Source: Crateriforma spongiae
Lineage (GTDB): Bacteria > Planctomycetota > Planctomycetia > Pirellulales > Pirellulaceae
Direction: 5' to 3'
DNA: 64,000 bases
Assembly (NCBI RefSeq): GCF_012290005.1
Contig: NZ_JAAXMS010000003.1
Span: 372,001 to 436,000 of the forward strand
Below, one piece after another: positions 37,197-45,238 of the stretch (position 1 is its first letter; each line of letters begins with the position of its first letter). Under the pieces are notes generated by a model that worked only from the letters and a program-made list of their open reading frames with translations, ran no database searches and was not told where the DNA came from. Made by a program: the position numbers and the translations under genes.

Positions 37197-37628
37197 ATGG
37201 ACGATCCAACAGCGCAAATCGACCGCCTTACCGAGTGCATCCCTGACGATCTGTACGAACTCTGGCGCATGGGGCCGCTACGGTTCGTGAGCAGAGACAA
37301 CCTTCCTGTCGTCGAACTGACTGGACGAAAATTGACCCTTATTTGGGGTTCACCCTTGATCGTCGCTGATGCGGCCGATTGCAACTTCCGGGTCGGGCGA
37401 CCGTGGAAAATGAAACGCAATGCCCGCTCGGCTCGACCGTTCCTCCCATTTGGTAACCACGACCTGATACTGATCGATTTTCCACCGCTGCAAACCGGTT
37501 TTTGGGGTGGCATTTGGTCGTACAACACTGCCCCGGTTGGCTACACTAAAGACTCGCTGAACGACTGGGCGAATGCTTTGGCTGCTATCGTAGAGGGCTT
37601 TGACGCACAACGATTCTTGCGTTCCTGA
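37197..37628 (+). CDS. Cassette 12: hypothetical soluble protein
   Basis: 143 residues, ATG 25 nt inside the cassette. Mixed alpha/beta composition with Trp- and Phe-rich patches (GNHDLILIDFPPLQTGFWGG). No membrane segment or known motif. The size and single-gene cassette format are like those of immunity-type proteins, but that is only a guess. Confidence 0.6.
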   Translation: MDDPTAQIDRLTECIPDDLYELWRMGPLRFVSRDNLPVVELTGRKLTLIWGSPLIVADAADCNFRVGRPWKMKRNARSARPFLPFGNHDLILIDFPPLQTGFWGGIWSYNTAPVGYTKDSLNDWANALAAIVEGFDAQRFLRS

Positions 37629-37645
37629 ATCACACACCTTGAAGC

Positions 37646-37736
37646 GGGGAACCATCACATGCACCGAAGGACGCGAGCCGAGCGGTTTGGCGATGGTGAG
37701 TCGTTCGCGCGTCCTCGGTGATGTGTGCCGTTCGCC
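37646..37736 (+). repeat. attC: attC 12
   Basis: Closes cassette 12 (37167-37730). R'' GGGGAAC, R' GTTCGCC. Confidence 0.93.
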
Positions 37737-37747
37737 CACTGAACTTT

Positions 37748-38077
37748 ATGCCAATACCTGATGCCAAACGAGCCGTAGTGGAGGATGCGAAGGTTCGCGA
37801 CTATCTGCTCAATCTCGCACATCCCGACGGTGGCTCCAAGGCGATCTGGTTTCACTCGCTTGGCTACGACCGCGACGAATGGCACAATCTGGCCGCCGAT
37901 CTACTCGCAATTGCTCGAAACTGCACAACCTTCGATACTGAAACCACTGCGTTTGGTGTAAAATACAAGGCTTTGGGTATTGTTGGACGCCCAGAATCCC
38001 GACCAGGCGTCGTCGTGACGGTATGGATCGTCGAGGACGATGATCCGCCGCGATTAGTAACTGCATATCCCGGGTGA
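37748..38077 (+). CDS. Cassette 13 gene 1: DUF6883-like protein
   Basis: 109 residues from the ATG at 37748. The opening (PIPDAKRAVVEDAKVRDYLL), HPDGGSKAIWF and the final AWIV-like block (VVTVWIVEDDDPPRLVTAYP) fit my memory of DUF6883. That family is usually encoded next to a DUF4926 gene, as here. The stop is about five bases before the next start. A toxin-antitoxin or toxin-immunity role is plausible but not shown. Confidence 0.72.
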   Translation: MPIPDAKRAVVEDAKVRDYLLNLAHPDGGSKAIWFHSLGYDRDEWHNLAADLLAIARNCTTFDTETTAFGVKYKALGIVGRPESRPGVVVTVWIVEDDDPPRLVTAYPG

Positions 38078-38082
38078 CTGAC

Positions 38083-38307
38083 ATGATTGCCGAACACTCT
38101 CTCGTTGTTCTTGATGCTGATCCGCCTCACGCGAGTCTCACTCGTGGAGACGTGGGTACCGTCGTGCACGTCTACAAAGGCGGCAAGGGATACGAGGTCG
38201 AATTTGTTGATGGCGGTGGTCAAACGGTTGCGCTTGTAACCGTCAGTGCTGACGACATTCGGCCCATCAAGGCGGGTGAGCTACTTCACACCAGAAAGAC
38301 AGCGTAG
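38083..38307 (+). CDS. Cassette 13 gene 2: DUF4926 protein
   Basis: 74 residues from the ATG at 38083 (an in-frame GTG at 38074 overlaps the upstream stop). The SH3-like core RGDVGTVVHVYKGGKGYEVE and VTVSADDIRPI match DUF4926. It is translationally linked to the DUF6883-like gene in the same cassette, so the pair moves as a unit. It ends in attC R''. Confidence 0.78.
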   Translation: MIAEHSLVVLDADPPHASLTRGDVGTVVHVYKGGKGYEVEFVDGGGQTVALVTVSADDIRPIKAGELLHTRKTA

Positions 38308-38308
38308 G

Positions 38309-38398
38309 GGCGAACCAAGCCGTGCACCTGAGGACGGCCTGCGCGGTTTTACATATGGAGAATCAATCGTCCGTCCCAGGTGACGGCAACCGTTCTGG
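38309..38398 (+). repeat. attC: attC 13
   Basis: Closes cassette 13 (37731-38392). R'' GGCGAAC, R' GTTCTGG. Confidence 0.92.
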
Positions 38399-38416
38399 CA
38401 CAACAGGAGAAACACC

Positions 38417-39106
38417 ATGATGAAACTATTTCGTGCTTTTCTTGCCGCAGTCCTTTTTCCGATGCTAATCACATCAGCATCGTCTGCCGAAATTGTTACC
38501 TTCACAGGTGATGGCACCGGCCCATTTGTCGGTGCGTTTCGTGGCGGTCAGATCACAGTCACTGCAACAGGAGCAAATATCATCGGCTCGGAAAACGCAA
38601 ACGCTCCGCAGCCCAACAGCGAGCTATTTCCATTTCAAGCCCAAAACCGCATCAGCATCATCGATATCGGTCAGACCGGTGCGGCTGTCGCGTTCACGTT
38701 TGACAGCGCAACTTTTGGACCTCAAGACTATCTTTTCATAACGAACGTCGGCGGCGAGCGTGACGTACTGCTTCGATCGCAAATTTCTGACACGGACGTT
38801 GATGCCAACTGGAATATCATCGAGTCCGTTGGCGAGTCACTCTTGTTCAACGACGACGGGAATGGCATCAACGCGACCATCGTCGGCACAGTTGATTCTG
38901 GCGACGGAAGCAATAATGGTGGTTTGCTACTGCAGCCTTCAATCGCTGGGGTTGACGAACTCGTTGTGTCATGGACCGGGCAAGGCACCGCGAACTATGG
39001 ACTACAATTTGGAGTTGTTGCTATTCCCGAACCCTCCACGACAGCGTTACTTGCGGTTGGATTTCTTCTCGTTGCTGCAGGACGTTTTCGTCGGCACGAC
39101 CGTTAG
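38417..39106 (+). CDS. Cassette 14: PEP-CTERM secreted protein
   Basis: 229 residues with ribosome site AGGAGA before the ATG. A signal peptide (residues ~1-23), a beta-rich domain, and a C-terminal sorting signal: IPEPSTTALLAVGFLLVAAG followed by the basic RFRRHDR. PEP-CTERM proteins are exported, cut by an exosortase/archaeosortase-type transpeptidase and released or anchored at the surface. Such a signal needs a chromosomal exosortase, so this cassette relies on host machinery. Confidence 0.85.
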   Translation: MMKLFRAFLAAVLFPMLITSASSAEIVTFTGDGTGPFVGAFRGGQITVTATGANIIGSENANAPQPNSELFPFQAQNRISIIDIGQTGAAVAFTFDSATFGPQDYLFITNVGGERDVLLRSQISDTDVDANWNIIESVGESLLFNDDGNGINATIVGTVDSGDGSNNGGLLLQPSIAGVDELVVSWTGQGTANYGLQFGVVAIPEPSTTALLAVGFLLVAAGRFRRHDR

Positions 39107-39138
39107 AATCGTGACTTTGATGCAAATGAGTTGCAGTG

Positions 39139-39228
39139 ACAGAACCATGGGTTGCAACGGAGGCCGCGAGTTGACGTTTTTGAAGTGGAGTGTCGTTCGC
39201 GCGGCCCCGCTGAACCCTGCCGTTCCCC
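39139..39228 (+). repeat. attC: attC 14
   Basis: Closes cassette 14 (38393-39222). R'' ACAGAAC against the expected CCAGAAC: the only mismatch in the array. R' GTTCCCC. Inner part like attC 41 and 43. Confidence 0.9.
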
Positions 39229-39246
39229 GACTAATGGTTGCGCGTG

Positions 39247-39696
39247 ATGACGCGGTCTCAAAACGCCACATTTTACGGAGCGGAATCTGATACCGTTGGC
39301 GAGCATATTCGCGGCGGATCTATTGTCCGATTTCTCGCGACTGGACTGGAAACCGAAGGCTGGACCATCGGCGCTTCAGACTGCTGGCGAGACGCTGGCT
39401 ATATGCTGACGATTCGCCGTGATTCGACGAACGTGCAGATCACTGCCGCGCCGTATCATGGCACTGACGATCGTTGGATACTGCAGATTGCTCCTTCATA
39501 CGTACCCGGTGTTCTCGGGCGTATGCTCGGACGCACAAGTTCCAGCTCTCCTTATGGTCTACACGAAGTCGCCACTCAATCGAAACGCGTATTGGCTGAT
39601 GCTGGGTTCTGCGACTTTCGATGGTGCTGGGACGATCTCGCGGATTCGGCGGACTGCCCTTGTGATCCACCTGAACCACCGCGACAATTTGAATGA
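39247..39696 (+). CDS. Cassette 15: hypothetical soluble protein
   Basis: 149 residues from the ATG at 39247 (a TTG at 39238 is also possible). Contains FYGAESDTVGEHIRGGSIV and EGWTIGASDCWRDAGYMLTI, which look conserved, and a Cys-rich, acidic C-terminus (DLADSADCPCDPPEPP). No recognised family. Confidence 0.6.
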   Translation: MTRSQNATFYGAESDTVGEHIRGGSIVRFLATGLETEGWTIGASDCWRDAGYMLTIRRDSTNVQITAAPYHGTDDRWILQIAPSYVPGVLGRMLGRTSSSSPYGLHEVATQSKRVLADAGFCDFRWCWDDLADSADCPCDPPEPPRQFE

Positions 39697-39711
39697 CACA
39701 AAGACAAACGC

Positions 39712-39801
39712 GGGGAACCATGCGATGATACGGAGCGGCGGAGTCGGGGTTTTTGAAGTGGTTGATCACTCGCCGCCGCCCGCATATCGCTACCGTTATC
39801 C
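39712..39801 (+). repeat. attC: attC 15
   Basis: Closes cassette 15 (39223-39795). R'' GGGGAAC, R' GTTATCC. Confidence 0.93.
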
Positions 39802-39817
39802 GATTAGGCGCAAGCAA

Positions 39818-40342
39818 ATGAAACGCCAGCACTTTATCACCGTCATCGGTGTGGCCTGTTTGATCGCATGCCATGGCGTCGCGATCGCAGACGATACACC
39901 ATTGCCGGTAAAACCGAACGCTAAGCCGCTCTACCTGCACTTGTTCGCTACAAATCGCGCCATACATCATGACCCGTGGGACTCCCGACCGGAATCCAAG
40001 GACAAATGGGCACCAATCTGGACGTGCGTCACTACAATCCGGGTGTACGATAACCGTGCGTTTTATCTGCGCGTGCCCTCGAACCGCGACCCTTACGTCA
40101 TGCTCGATGGGCTAGTTACCAAACTTAGCCCTAACGCATTCCAACTCAAGCTGAAATACGAACTTGACGATTCGAACATGACATATATCGAGGATGAAAA
40201 ATACTCAACAAAACCCGATACTTTCGTTCCCGTTGCGGATGGTCTGTACTGGCGTTTGATACTCTCTAGCTTCGACGACGCCTATGACGCGTTCGACACA
40301 GCTGAAAAGAACGACACGGAAACCAAGGACAAAGACGGATAA
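39818..40342 (+). CDS. Cassette 16: secreted protein of unknown function
   Basis: 174 residues from the ATG at 39818. Signal peptide (FITVIGVACLIACHGVAIA-DD). The mature domain is beta-rich with YLHLFATNRAIHHDPW and a terminal acidic tail. The stop codon lies at R'' of attC 16. No family recognised. Confidence 0.65.
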   Translation: MKRQHFITVIGVACLIACHGVAIADDTPLPVKPNAKPLYLHLFATNRAIHHDPWDSRPESKDKWAPIWTCVTTIRVYDNRAFYLRVPSNRDPYVMLDGLVTKLSPNAFQLKLKYELDDSNMTYIEDEKYSTKPDTFVPVADGLYWRLILSSFDDAYDAFDTAEKNDTETKDKDG

Positions 40343-40425
40343 CCATCGCATGCAACGGAGCGGCGGTGGAGAGGTTTTACGAATGGTAGCCGAACTCCCG
40401 CCGCCCGCTGATGCGTGACGTTCTG
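40337..40425 (+). repeat. attC: attC 16
   Basis: Closes cassette 16 (39796-40419). R'' GGATAAC, R' GTTCTGG. Confidence 0.93.
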
Positions 40426-40438
40426 GCGATGAGCCAGC

Positions 40439-40488
40439 CTCGTGCTCGTGCTCAGTCGCGCAGCGACGGTGCTCGTGCTCGTAATCGA
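40439..40488 (+). repeat. GTGCTCGTGCTC inverted repeat, cassette 17 left
   Basis: CTCGTGCTCGTGCTCAG, a CGCGCAGCGACG spacer and GTGCTCGTGCTCGTAATCGA, ending 12 nt before the start codon of the four-helix-bundle gene. Confidence 0.78.
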
Positions 40489-40499
40489 AAGCAATCCTG

Positions 40500-41030
40500 A
40501 TGACCACGCAATCCTTCGACCACCAACGCCTCGACGTCTACCGGTTGTCTATCGAATACGTTGCCACATCATTCGACGCTTCGGAGTCTCTCACCGGTCG
40601 GCATCGCCACGCCCGCGACCAATGGCTTCGTGCGGCCCAGTCCATTCCACTGAACATCGCCGAAGGCAACGGTAAACGAAGCCGCAAAGACCGGGCACGG
40701 TTTCTCGACATCGCACGTGGTTCGGCGCTCGAGTGTGCTGCGATCCAAGACGTGCTTCTCGCAACCAAAGGGATCAAAGTCCAAGACGATGCTGCGATGA
40801 AAGCGATGCTGCATCGGATCGTCGCGATGTTGACTCGAATGGCCATGAAGTTCGATGGTGTCGCGGAAACCAGTGCGGGGTACCAGGCTGGAGTCGATTA
40901 CGATTACGAGCACCGCTTCGCTGAGCACGAGCACGAGATGGGAGCCGAAGAGACGCCAGAACCATGCCGTGCACCGGAGCCGGGCTTGCGGCCCCTCCCC
41001 AATGGACAATCAACCTTCCCGGCCCGGTGA
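40500..41030 (+). CDS. Cassette 17: four-helix-bundle (23S rRNA intervening-sequence-type) protein
   Basis: 176 residues. The first ~120 match the IVP/four-helix-bundle family: LDVYRLSIEYVATSF, QWLRAAQSIPLNIAEGN (family hallmark), then RFLDIARGSALECAAIQD. Relatives are encoded in 23S rRNA intervening sequences, where their biochemical role is unclear. The C-terminus (YDYEHRFAEHEHE) is translated from the right inverted repeat, and the frame then runs on through attC 17 before stopping. Confidence 0.86.
   Translation: MTTQSFDHQRLDVYRLSIEYVATSFDASESLTGRHRHARDQWLRAAQSIPLNIAEGNGKRSRKDRARFLDIARGSALECAAIQDVLLATKGIKVQDDAAMKAMLHRIVAMLTRMAMKFDGVAETSAGYQAGVDYDYEHRFAEHEHEMGAEETPEPCRAPEPGLRPLPNGQSTFPAR
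40894..40938 (-). repeat. GTGCTCGTGCTC inverted repeat, cassette 17 right
   Basis: TCGATTACGATTACGAGCAC and GCTGAGCACGAGCACGAG, the reverse complement of the left repeat. It lies inside the 3' end of the coding sequence. Confidence 0.78.
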
Positions 41031-41045
41031 CGGCTCCCGTTCGCC
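40956..41045 (+). repeat. attC: attC 17
   Basis: Closes cassette 17 (40420-41039). R'' CCAGAAC, R' GTTCGCC. It overlaps the end of the coding sequence. Confidence 0.93.
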
Positions 41046-41104
41046 GACCATAGATCGAGACTGACCACTCGTCATTGGCGAGCGTTCTTTGCTCAATCTG
41101 ACCC

Positions 41105-41272
41105 ATGCAGCCGTACGACCCAACTCCTGAATCGCATCCGTCACGAACTCGCCGCAAGCGGACCGTGGTGTATGCGCTCAATGTTGTTACCCTTGGAGCG
41201 ATCGCTTACCTGCTTCCCGACTCGTTTTGGGCTGTCGTGATCCCAAATGTCAACGTTTACAACATCGAATAG
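41105..41272 (+). CDS. Cassette 18 gene 1: 55-residue membrane protein
   Basis: Short reading frame from ATG at 41105 to TAG at 41270. A basic N-terminus (SRTRRKRTVV) leads into one hydrophobic helix (YALNVVTLGAIAYLLP). Support is the cassette position and the typical basic-then-hydrophobic pattern; it is too short to assign. Confidence 0.5.
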   Translation: MQPYDPTPESHPSRTRRKRTVVYALNVVTLGAIAYLLPDSFWAVVIPNVNVYNIE

Positions 41273-41293
41273 GCGCACGCTGACTCATTGCAC

Positions 41294-41524
41294 ATGAACC
41301 GCAATGCCCAACCCGATAGCAACGACTTCGTTGCGGATGGCTACGAACGCGCACTCGAAGGGATTGAAGCTGAAGTTCGTCCCGAAGTCGAGAGCAAGTA
41401 CGCCGACGAATGGAACGCGTCGGGACTTGTCAAACGTTGGTTCATGCTGCGACGAATCGAGCGTGAAATTGCCGAACGCGTCGCTGAACGATCCCAACAC
41501 GTCTCACCGACCTCCCTGTTTTGA
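41294..41524 (+). CDS. Cassette 18 gene 2: small acidic soluble protein
   Basis: 76 residues from ATG at 41294. Charged helical protein (EIEAEVRPEVESKYADEW-like segment and FMLRRIEREIAERVAERS). The amphipathic helices suggest a small helical bundle. Unknown function. Confidence 0.6.
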   Translation: MNRNAQPDSNDFVADGYERALEGIEAEVRPEVESKYADEWNASGLVKRWFMLRRIEREIAERVAERSQHVSPTSLF

Positions 41525-41603
41525 ACATGAATGTCGACTTACCGGACATGATACAATGGGGTTGTTTTCCACCGGAGGCATCATTTTACCCGCTGCTATG
41601 CGG

Positions 41604-41690
41604 CGAACCATGTGGTGCACCGGAGGACTCAAAAACGTCCTTTTTGATGGTGGCTTTTCCGTTCGTCCCCGGTGACCACCGCCGTTATCC
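41604..41690 (+). repeat. attC: attC 18
   Basis: Closes cassette 18 (41040-41684). R'' GGCGAAC, R' GTTATCC. Subfamily of attC 8 and 25. Confidence 0.93.
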
Positions 41691-41713
41691 GATCGAAGTA
41701 GCATTTTGCAGCC

Positions 41714-42212
41714 ATGCAATCGAAGCCTGCGACTACCTTCCGATTTGCGATTGCGACTCTGCTGGTGCTGACCGCTGGCGTTGCGTTCGTGGCTTCGAGT
41801 GTTCTCGAATCAATGCACACCGAACTCTCCGATCCGCCCGTGATTGCTCAGACGCTTCCGTATCGCGCGAGGCCACGTTTCGCAGATCCACAGGGCACCG
41901 CTTTATCACGCAGACATCGAAGGACTTATCGAAGAGCGTATGTCCTCGTTTTACCAATCGTTAGCCGAAACGATCGCGAAAGCTCTCGGAGACGACACGG
42001 GTGTCGTTACAATCACTCGCATCAACCCGGATGGCCCCAACGGTGCTTTCACCGTTGACGTGCGTTGGAGAGATTCATCCATCCGTAAGACCCTCATCTT
42101 GCATCCCATCGAATCGCATCTTTACAGTATTTCTATCCCGTTTTCGGATGGCTCGCCAAGCCGCACGGTAACGATAGACTTGACGGACATTGCCAACCCA
42201 AACGACGGATAA
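41714..42212 (+). pseudogene. Cassette 19: probable frameshifted membrane-anchored protein
   Basis: The frame from ATG 41714 begins with a good signal anchor (FRFAIATLLVLTAGVAFVAS) and continues naturally to about 41885, then turns Arg-rich. From about 41885 the next frame reads naturally (IHRAPLYHADIEGLIEERM, then a soluble domain to 42212). A one-base slip near 41885 would join them into one ~165-residue protein. The downstream part could also be made alone from ATG 41940 (90 residues). Family unknown. Confidence 0.5.
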
Positions 42213-42297
42213 CCAAGCCATTCACGCGGAGCACGGCTTGCGCGTTTTCACAAATGGGAAGTCGTCTCTCCGTGCCCGGTGATGGCAACCGTTCCCC
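42207..42297 (+). repeat. attC: attC 19
   Basis: Closes cassette 19 (41685-42291). R'' GGATAAC, R' GTTCCCC. Confidence 0.93.
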
Positions 42298-42306
42298 GAC
42301 TGAATC

Positions 42307-42702
42307 GTGCATGACATCGTCCTACGCTTCGTCGCCTCTGACCCAGATCGCGAGGTTGATCGTCCTGAAGGCGTTTTCGCGGCAGCGTACGATATTCTTC
42401 ACCGAGACCAAGCTCCCAAATACATCCAAGACGAAATCCGCAAAACACTTGACTGGTTCGTCTCGGAGCTCCCCATTCCTGATCGTTTCGTCCGCGGCCG
42501 GCGTCCACACCGAGCGGATACCGGGTTATGCTGGTTCAAAGCTGGATCTGAGGACTGCATCCGGAACGTGCGATACCTTGTGCACCTTGTTTCGGAATGT
42601 GGGATTCCGGTCCGCGAGATTCGCACTGACAAACCCGGCTATGTCATCTACGAGGATGACCACCAACTCGTTGCCCAGCCTGTCTCGGAGACGCCTAGAT
42701 GA
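42307..42702 (+). CDS. Cassette 20: hypothetical protein of a widespread small family
   Basis: 131 residues from GTG 42307. Blocks KTLDWFVSELPIPDRF, GLCWFKAGSEDCIRNVRYLV and TDKPGYVIYEDDHQLVAQP recall a small soluble family common next to secretion and immunity genes, but I cannot name it. No membrane segment. Confidence 0.68.
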   Translation: MHDIVLRFVASDPDREVDRPEGVFAAAYDILHRDQAPKYIQDEIRKTLDWFVSELPIPDRFVRGRRPHRADTGLCWFKAGSEDCIRNVRYLVHLVSECGIPVREIRTDKPGYVIYEDDHQLVAQPVSETPR

Positions 42703-42705
42703 TGC

Positions 42706-42794
42706 GGGGAACCATGCCGTGCACCGGAGCGGCGGCAGCGTGTTTCTTGATGGTTAGTTCTACTCTCGCCGCCCGGTGACGGCGGACGTTATCC
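42706..42794 (+). repeat. attC: attC 20
   Basis: Closes cassette 20 (42292-42788). R'' GGGGAAC, R' GTTATCC. Confidence 0.93.
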
Positions 42795-42813
42795 CGCTTT
42801 ACGTGAGGAATAG

Positions 42814-43350
42814 TTGATACAACGTTTTGGCGAACGAAACACATTTGCACTAGAACTAGGTGCAGCAGATGAAGCATCGGCAGACCTCAGGGTTGTTGAC
42901 GTATATGCTGGTGGCCGGTGGCTGACCTGTGACGACAATGTCGTATTCCTTTCTCAGTTCATCGGTTCACTGAATGACGACCTCAACTGGCTCGTCACTC
43001 CAGCAGCACAAAAACGCGACAAATTGCCGTTCAGTGCGCTTACACCATTAGAAAATCACAAAGAGCTGCTTGAATTAGCGAATGATGACAACGAACTTCA
43101 CTTGTTCCATCGGTTCATGGACTGGGGACCGACTGCAGATAATGTCTCGATGCATCTTTTTCGCGTGAACGGTATCGCATACCTTCCGTTTTCGTTTTGG
43201 CGAGAAACACATCATGATGCCGATGAACTTGGAACGGCCTTCTGTGCTGAATTGCCAATTCATGAATTACTCGATACCATACATCGTGCTGCTTGGAAAC
43301 TTACGTGGGATTGGATCGGCGAACATAAACGGCGCGGGATAACAATGTGA
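42814..43350 (+). CDS. Cassette 21: hypothetical soluble protein
   Basis: 178 residues from a TTG start. All alpha/beta, acidic (VVDVYAGGRWLTCDDNVVFL; FRVNGIAYLPFSFW). Resembles immunity-type proteins in size and acidity only. The last four codons and stop are within attC 21. Confidence 0.62.
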   Translation: MIQRFGERNTFALELGAADEASADLRVVDVYAGGRWLTCDDNVVFLSQFIGSLNDDLNWLVTPAAQKRDKLPFSALTPLENHKELLELANDDNELHLFHRFMDWGPTADNVSMHLFRVNGIAYLPFSFWRETHHDADELGTAFCAELPIHELLDTIHRAAWKLTWDWIGEHKRRGITM

Positions 43351-43427
43351 TGCACGCGAAGCCGGTCTTGCGCGTCTTTTGAAATGGATGATCACTCGTC
43401 CCGGCTCGGTGATCACTGCCGTTACCC
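43337..43427 (+). repeat. attC: attC 21
   Basis: Closes cassette 21 (42789-43421). R'' GGATAAC (extended match GCGGGATAAC to TTATCCCGC), R' GTTACCC. Confidence 0.94.
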
Positions 43428-43455
43428 CACTTGGCATCATTATTAGTTAATCGCG

Positions 43456-43812
43456 ATGCGACCATGTAACCAGTGCGGAACTCCAGTCGACAACGCTGAT
43501 GCTTTCTGCACTGCGTGCGCGTCTAAGCCTATCCCGTTGCACCAAACACCGCGTGCCCACCCAACGCACGAATTGGCAGGCCCCGACTACAGTGATGCCT
43601 CAGATTCGTCACACTGGTCCTTAGTGCTGGTTGGGGCTGCATTGAGCGGCATACCCACAGCAGTCGTGATGATGATCGCGTCGCAGATCGTATTTTGGTT
43701 CCGCCTTCCATTGCTGACCACCTGCTACATTGGGGCTGGCGTAGTTGCTGCTTTTACACTGTTTGGTGGCTTGGCCGACCTGCTCTCAGCGAGTAGCGGA
43801 GAATCGGGGTAA
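43456..43812 (+). CDS. Cassette 22: zinc-ribbon membrane protein
   Basis: 118 residues. An N-terminal zinc ribbon half-knuckle pair (CNQCGTPVDNADAFCTAC) is followed by two membrane helices (~55-78 and 86-106). This layout is common for small bacterial membrane proteins of unknown role. Confidence 0.72.
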   Translation: MRPCNQCGTPVDNADAFCTACASKPIPLHQTPRAHPTHELAGPDYSDASDSSHWSLVLVGAALSGIPTAVVMMIASQIVFWFRLPLLTTCYIGAGVVAAFTLFGGLADLLSASSGESG

Positions 43813-43898
43813 CCATCCCGTGCACCGGAGCCGGGCTTGCGGCTTTGGTTAAAAATGGACAATCAACTTTCCCGGCCCGGTGACGGGCACCGTTATCC
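43807..43898 (+). repeat. attC: attC 22
   Basis: Closes cassette 22 (43422-43892). R'' GGGTAAC, R' GTTATCC. Confidence 0.94.
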
Positions 43899-43947
43899 GT
43901 TTGAAATACCGCATTCCTGACACCGGGTGTGCAGCAACACAAAGTCG

Positions 43948-44469
43948 ATGCCGAAGATTGCGATTCGAGACCTGATTGTTTTCACCGGACTCGTGTCGCT
44001 CGCGTTTGCGTTTGTGCGAATTAACAGCGAGCTGTCTGACGCCGCCGTAGCATCCTTGGTGTGGAGTCTTCTGGTTTATAAGTCACTGTGCCATTCGCTG
44101 CGTTTCGCCGTCTTTCATGCCATCGCAATAGTTACTGCGTTCGTTTTCCGGTATAGCGGTGACTGGCAGTTCCTGACGCCTTCACACTGGATGTTTTACT
44201 GGATCTTGGCGGATTTCTGCTTTCTCGGCATGCTCATTAGCAGCTTGATTGTCTGGGGCCAAACCATAGCCGCGTTAAGGCAGTTGCTTTTGCGTCATGG
44301 TTTCTGGCTGATTTGCGTAGTGCCCACGGTCATATTCCTGTTCTTGGCGGAGTCGAATTCGAGTGCTGTGTATGCTGCGATGGCTATTTTGGCTGCTGGG
44401 CTTACGCTGACGTTTACGATACCCTTCGCGTCTTCATCAAATGCTCGTTTAGCAACCCAACCGTCGTAA
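43948..44469 (+). CDS. Cassette 23: polytopic membrane protein
   Basis: 173 residues from ATG 43948 (GTG 43927 is an alternative). About five hydrophobic helices covering most of the protein (DLIVFTGLVSLAFAFV, then pairs near 45-75, 85-110, 125-145 and 150-165). Not recognised. Confidence 0.65.
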   Translation: MPKIAIRDLIVFTGLVSLAFAFVRINSELSDAAVASLVWSLLVYKSLCHSLRFAVFHAIAIVTAFVFRYSGDWQFLTPSHWMFYWILADFCFLGMLISSLIVWGQTIAALRQLLLRHGFWLICVVPTVIFLFLAESNSSAVYAAMAILAAGLTLTFTIPFASSSNARLATQPS

Positions 44470-44471
44470 GC

Positions 44472-44564
44472 GGATAACCATGGCATTCACACGGAGCGGG
44501 GCTTGCGGCCAAATTTGAAATGGACAACTTTACTCTCCCCGCCCGGTGATGCCGGTCGTTCCCC
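44472..44564 (+). repeat. attC: attC 23
   Basis: Closes cassette 23 (43893-44558). R'' GGATAAC, R' GTTCCCC. Subfamily of attC 6. Confidence 0.94.
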
Positions 44565-44586
44565 GACGAAGCAGATATGTCAGACA

Positions 44587-44805
44587 ATGTCTCTACCTTT
44601 GACCGAGACGCAAATCATCGCGAAGTTGCGTTCACGGGTCGACGCTGGTGAGGACATCGATTCCGCAATCAAGCGATTGCACAATGACGAACGCTTGGGC
44701 ATCCTTCTCCTTTTTCGTCCGTACATGATCGTGTCAGGCATCTCCGCCGCCGAGGCCAAACGTCGGCTTGTCCGAGTTATTCCATACGAGGGCTGTGACG
44801 ACTAG
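44587..44805 (+). CDS. Cassette 24 gene 1: small helical protein
   Basis: 72 residues from ATG 44587. Mainly helical (ETQIIAKLRSRVDAGEDIDSA; ISAAEAKRRLVRVI). It overlaps the next gene by eight bases, so both are likely expressed together. Confidence 0.6.
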   Translation: MSLPLTETQIIAKLRSRVDAGEDIDSAIKRLHNDERLGILLLFRPYMIVSGISAAEAKRRLVRVIPYEGCDD

Positions 44806-45151
44806 TTCGCTCGCCAAACACCACACCTATACGAAATACTCGTTTGTGATTGCACCATTAGCTCCACCGCCGAATCGACTTCAATGGATGGTGATGCTCG
44901 CAATTCCCATCGTGTTCCTCGGAATCACTGTTTCGCCTTTCGGAAGGATCGGTCACTGGTTGGCATTTTCCCTGTTTATCATCGCGAACCTGCTACTATG
45001 GTCGGCGATGGTTGCCGGATTTTTCATCAACGTCTACAGACCGTGGCGGGATCGTGGGACCAGAGATCCGGACGACGCTGTCACTCCCCACGATGGCGAT
45101 GTGAGCGGGGAACCATCGGATGCACCCGAGTCGGCGAGTCGGGCGTTTTGA
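44798..45151 (+). CDS. Cassette 24 gene 2: small membrane protein
   Basis: 117 residues from GTG 44798, overlapping gene 1. Two membrane helices (MVMLAIPIVFLGITV and WLAFSLFIIANLLLWSAMVA). The C-terminal ~15 residues are encoded by attC 24. Unknown function; a two-gene unit with the preceding protein. Confidence 0.6.
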   Translation, partial: TTSSLAKHHTYTKYSFVIAPLAPPPNRLQWMVMLAIPIVFLGITVSPFGRIGHWLAFSLFIIANLLLWSAMVAGFFINVYRPWRDRGTRDPDDAVTPHDGDVSGEPSDAPESASRAF

Positions 45152-45197
45152 CAATGGAGAATCACTTGCGCCGACCGGGTGATCCGCACCGTTCGCC
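45107..45197 (+). repeat. attC: attC 24
   Basis: Closes cassette 24 (44559-45191). R'' GGGGAAC, R' GTTCGCC. Confidence 0.93.
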
Positions 45198-45238
45198 GAC
45201 GAAGTGAATCACAAACTCATCACTAATCCAATCCGCAA

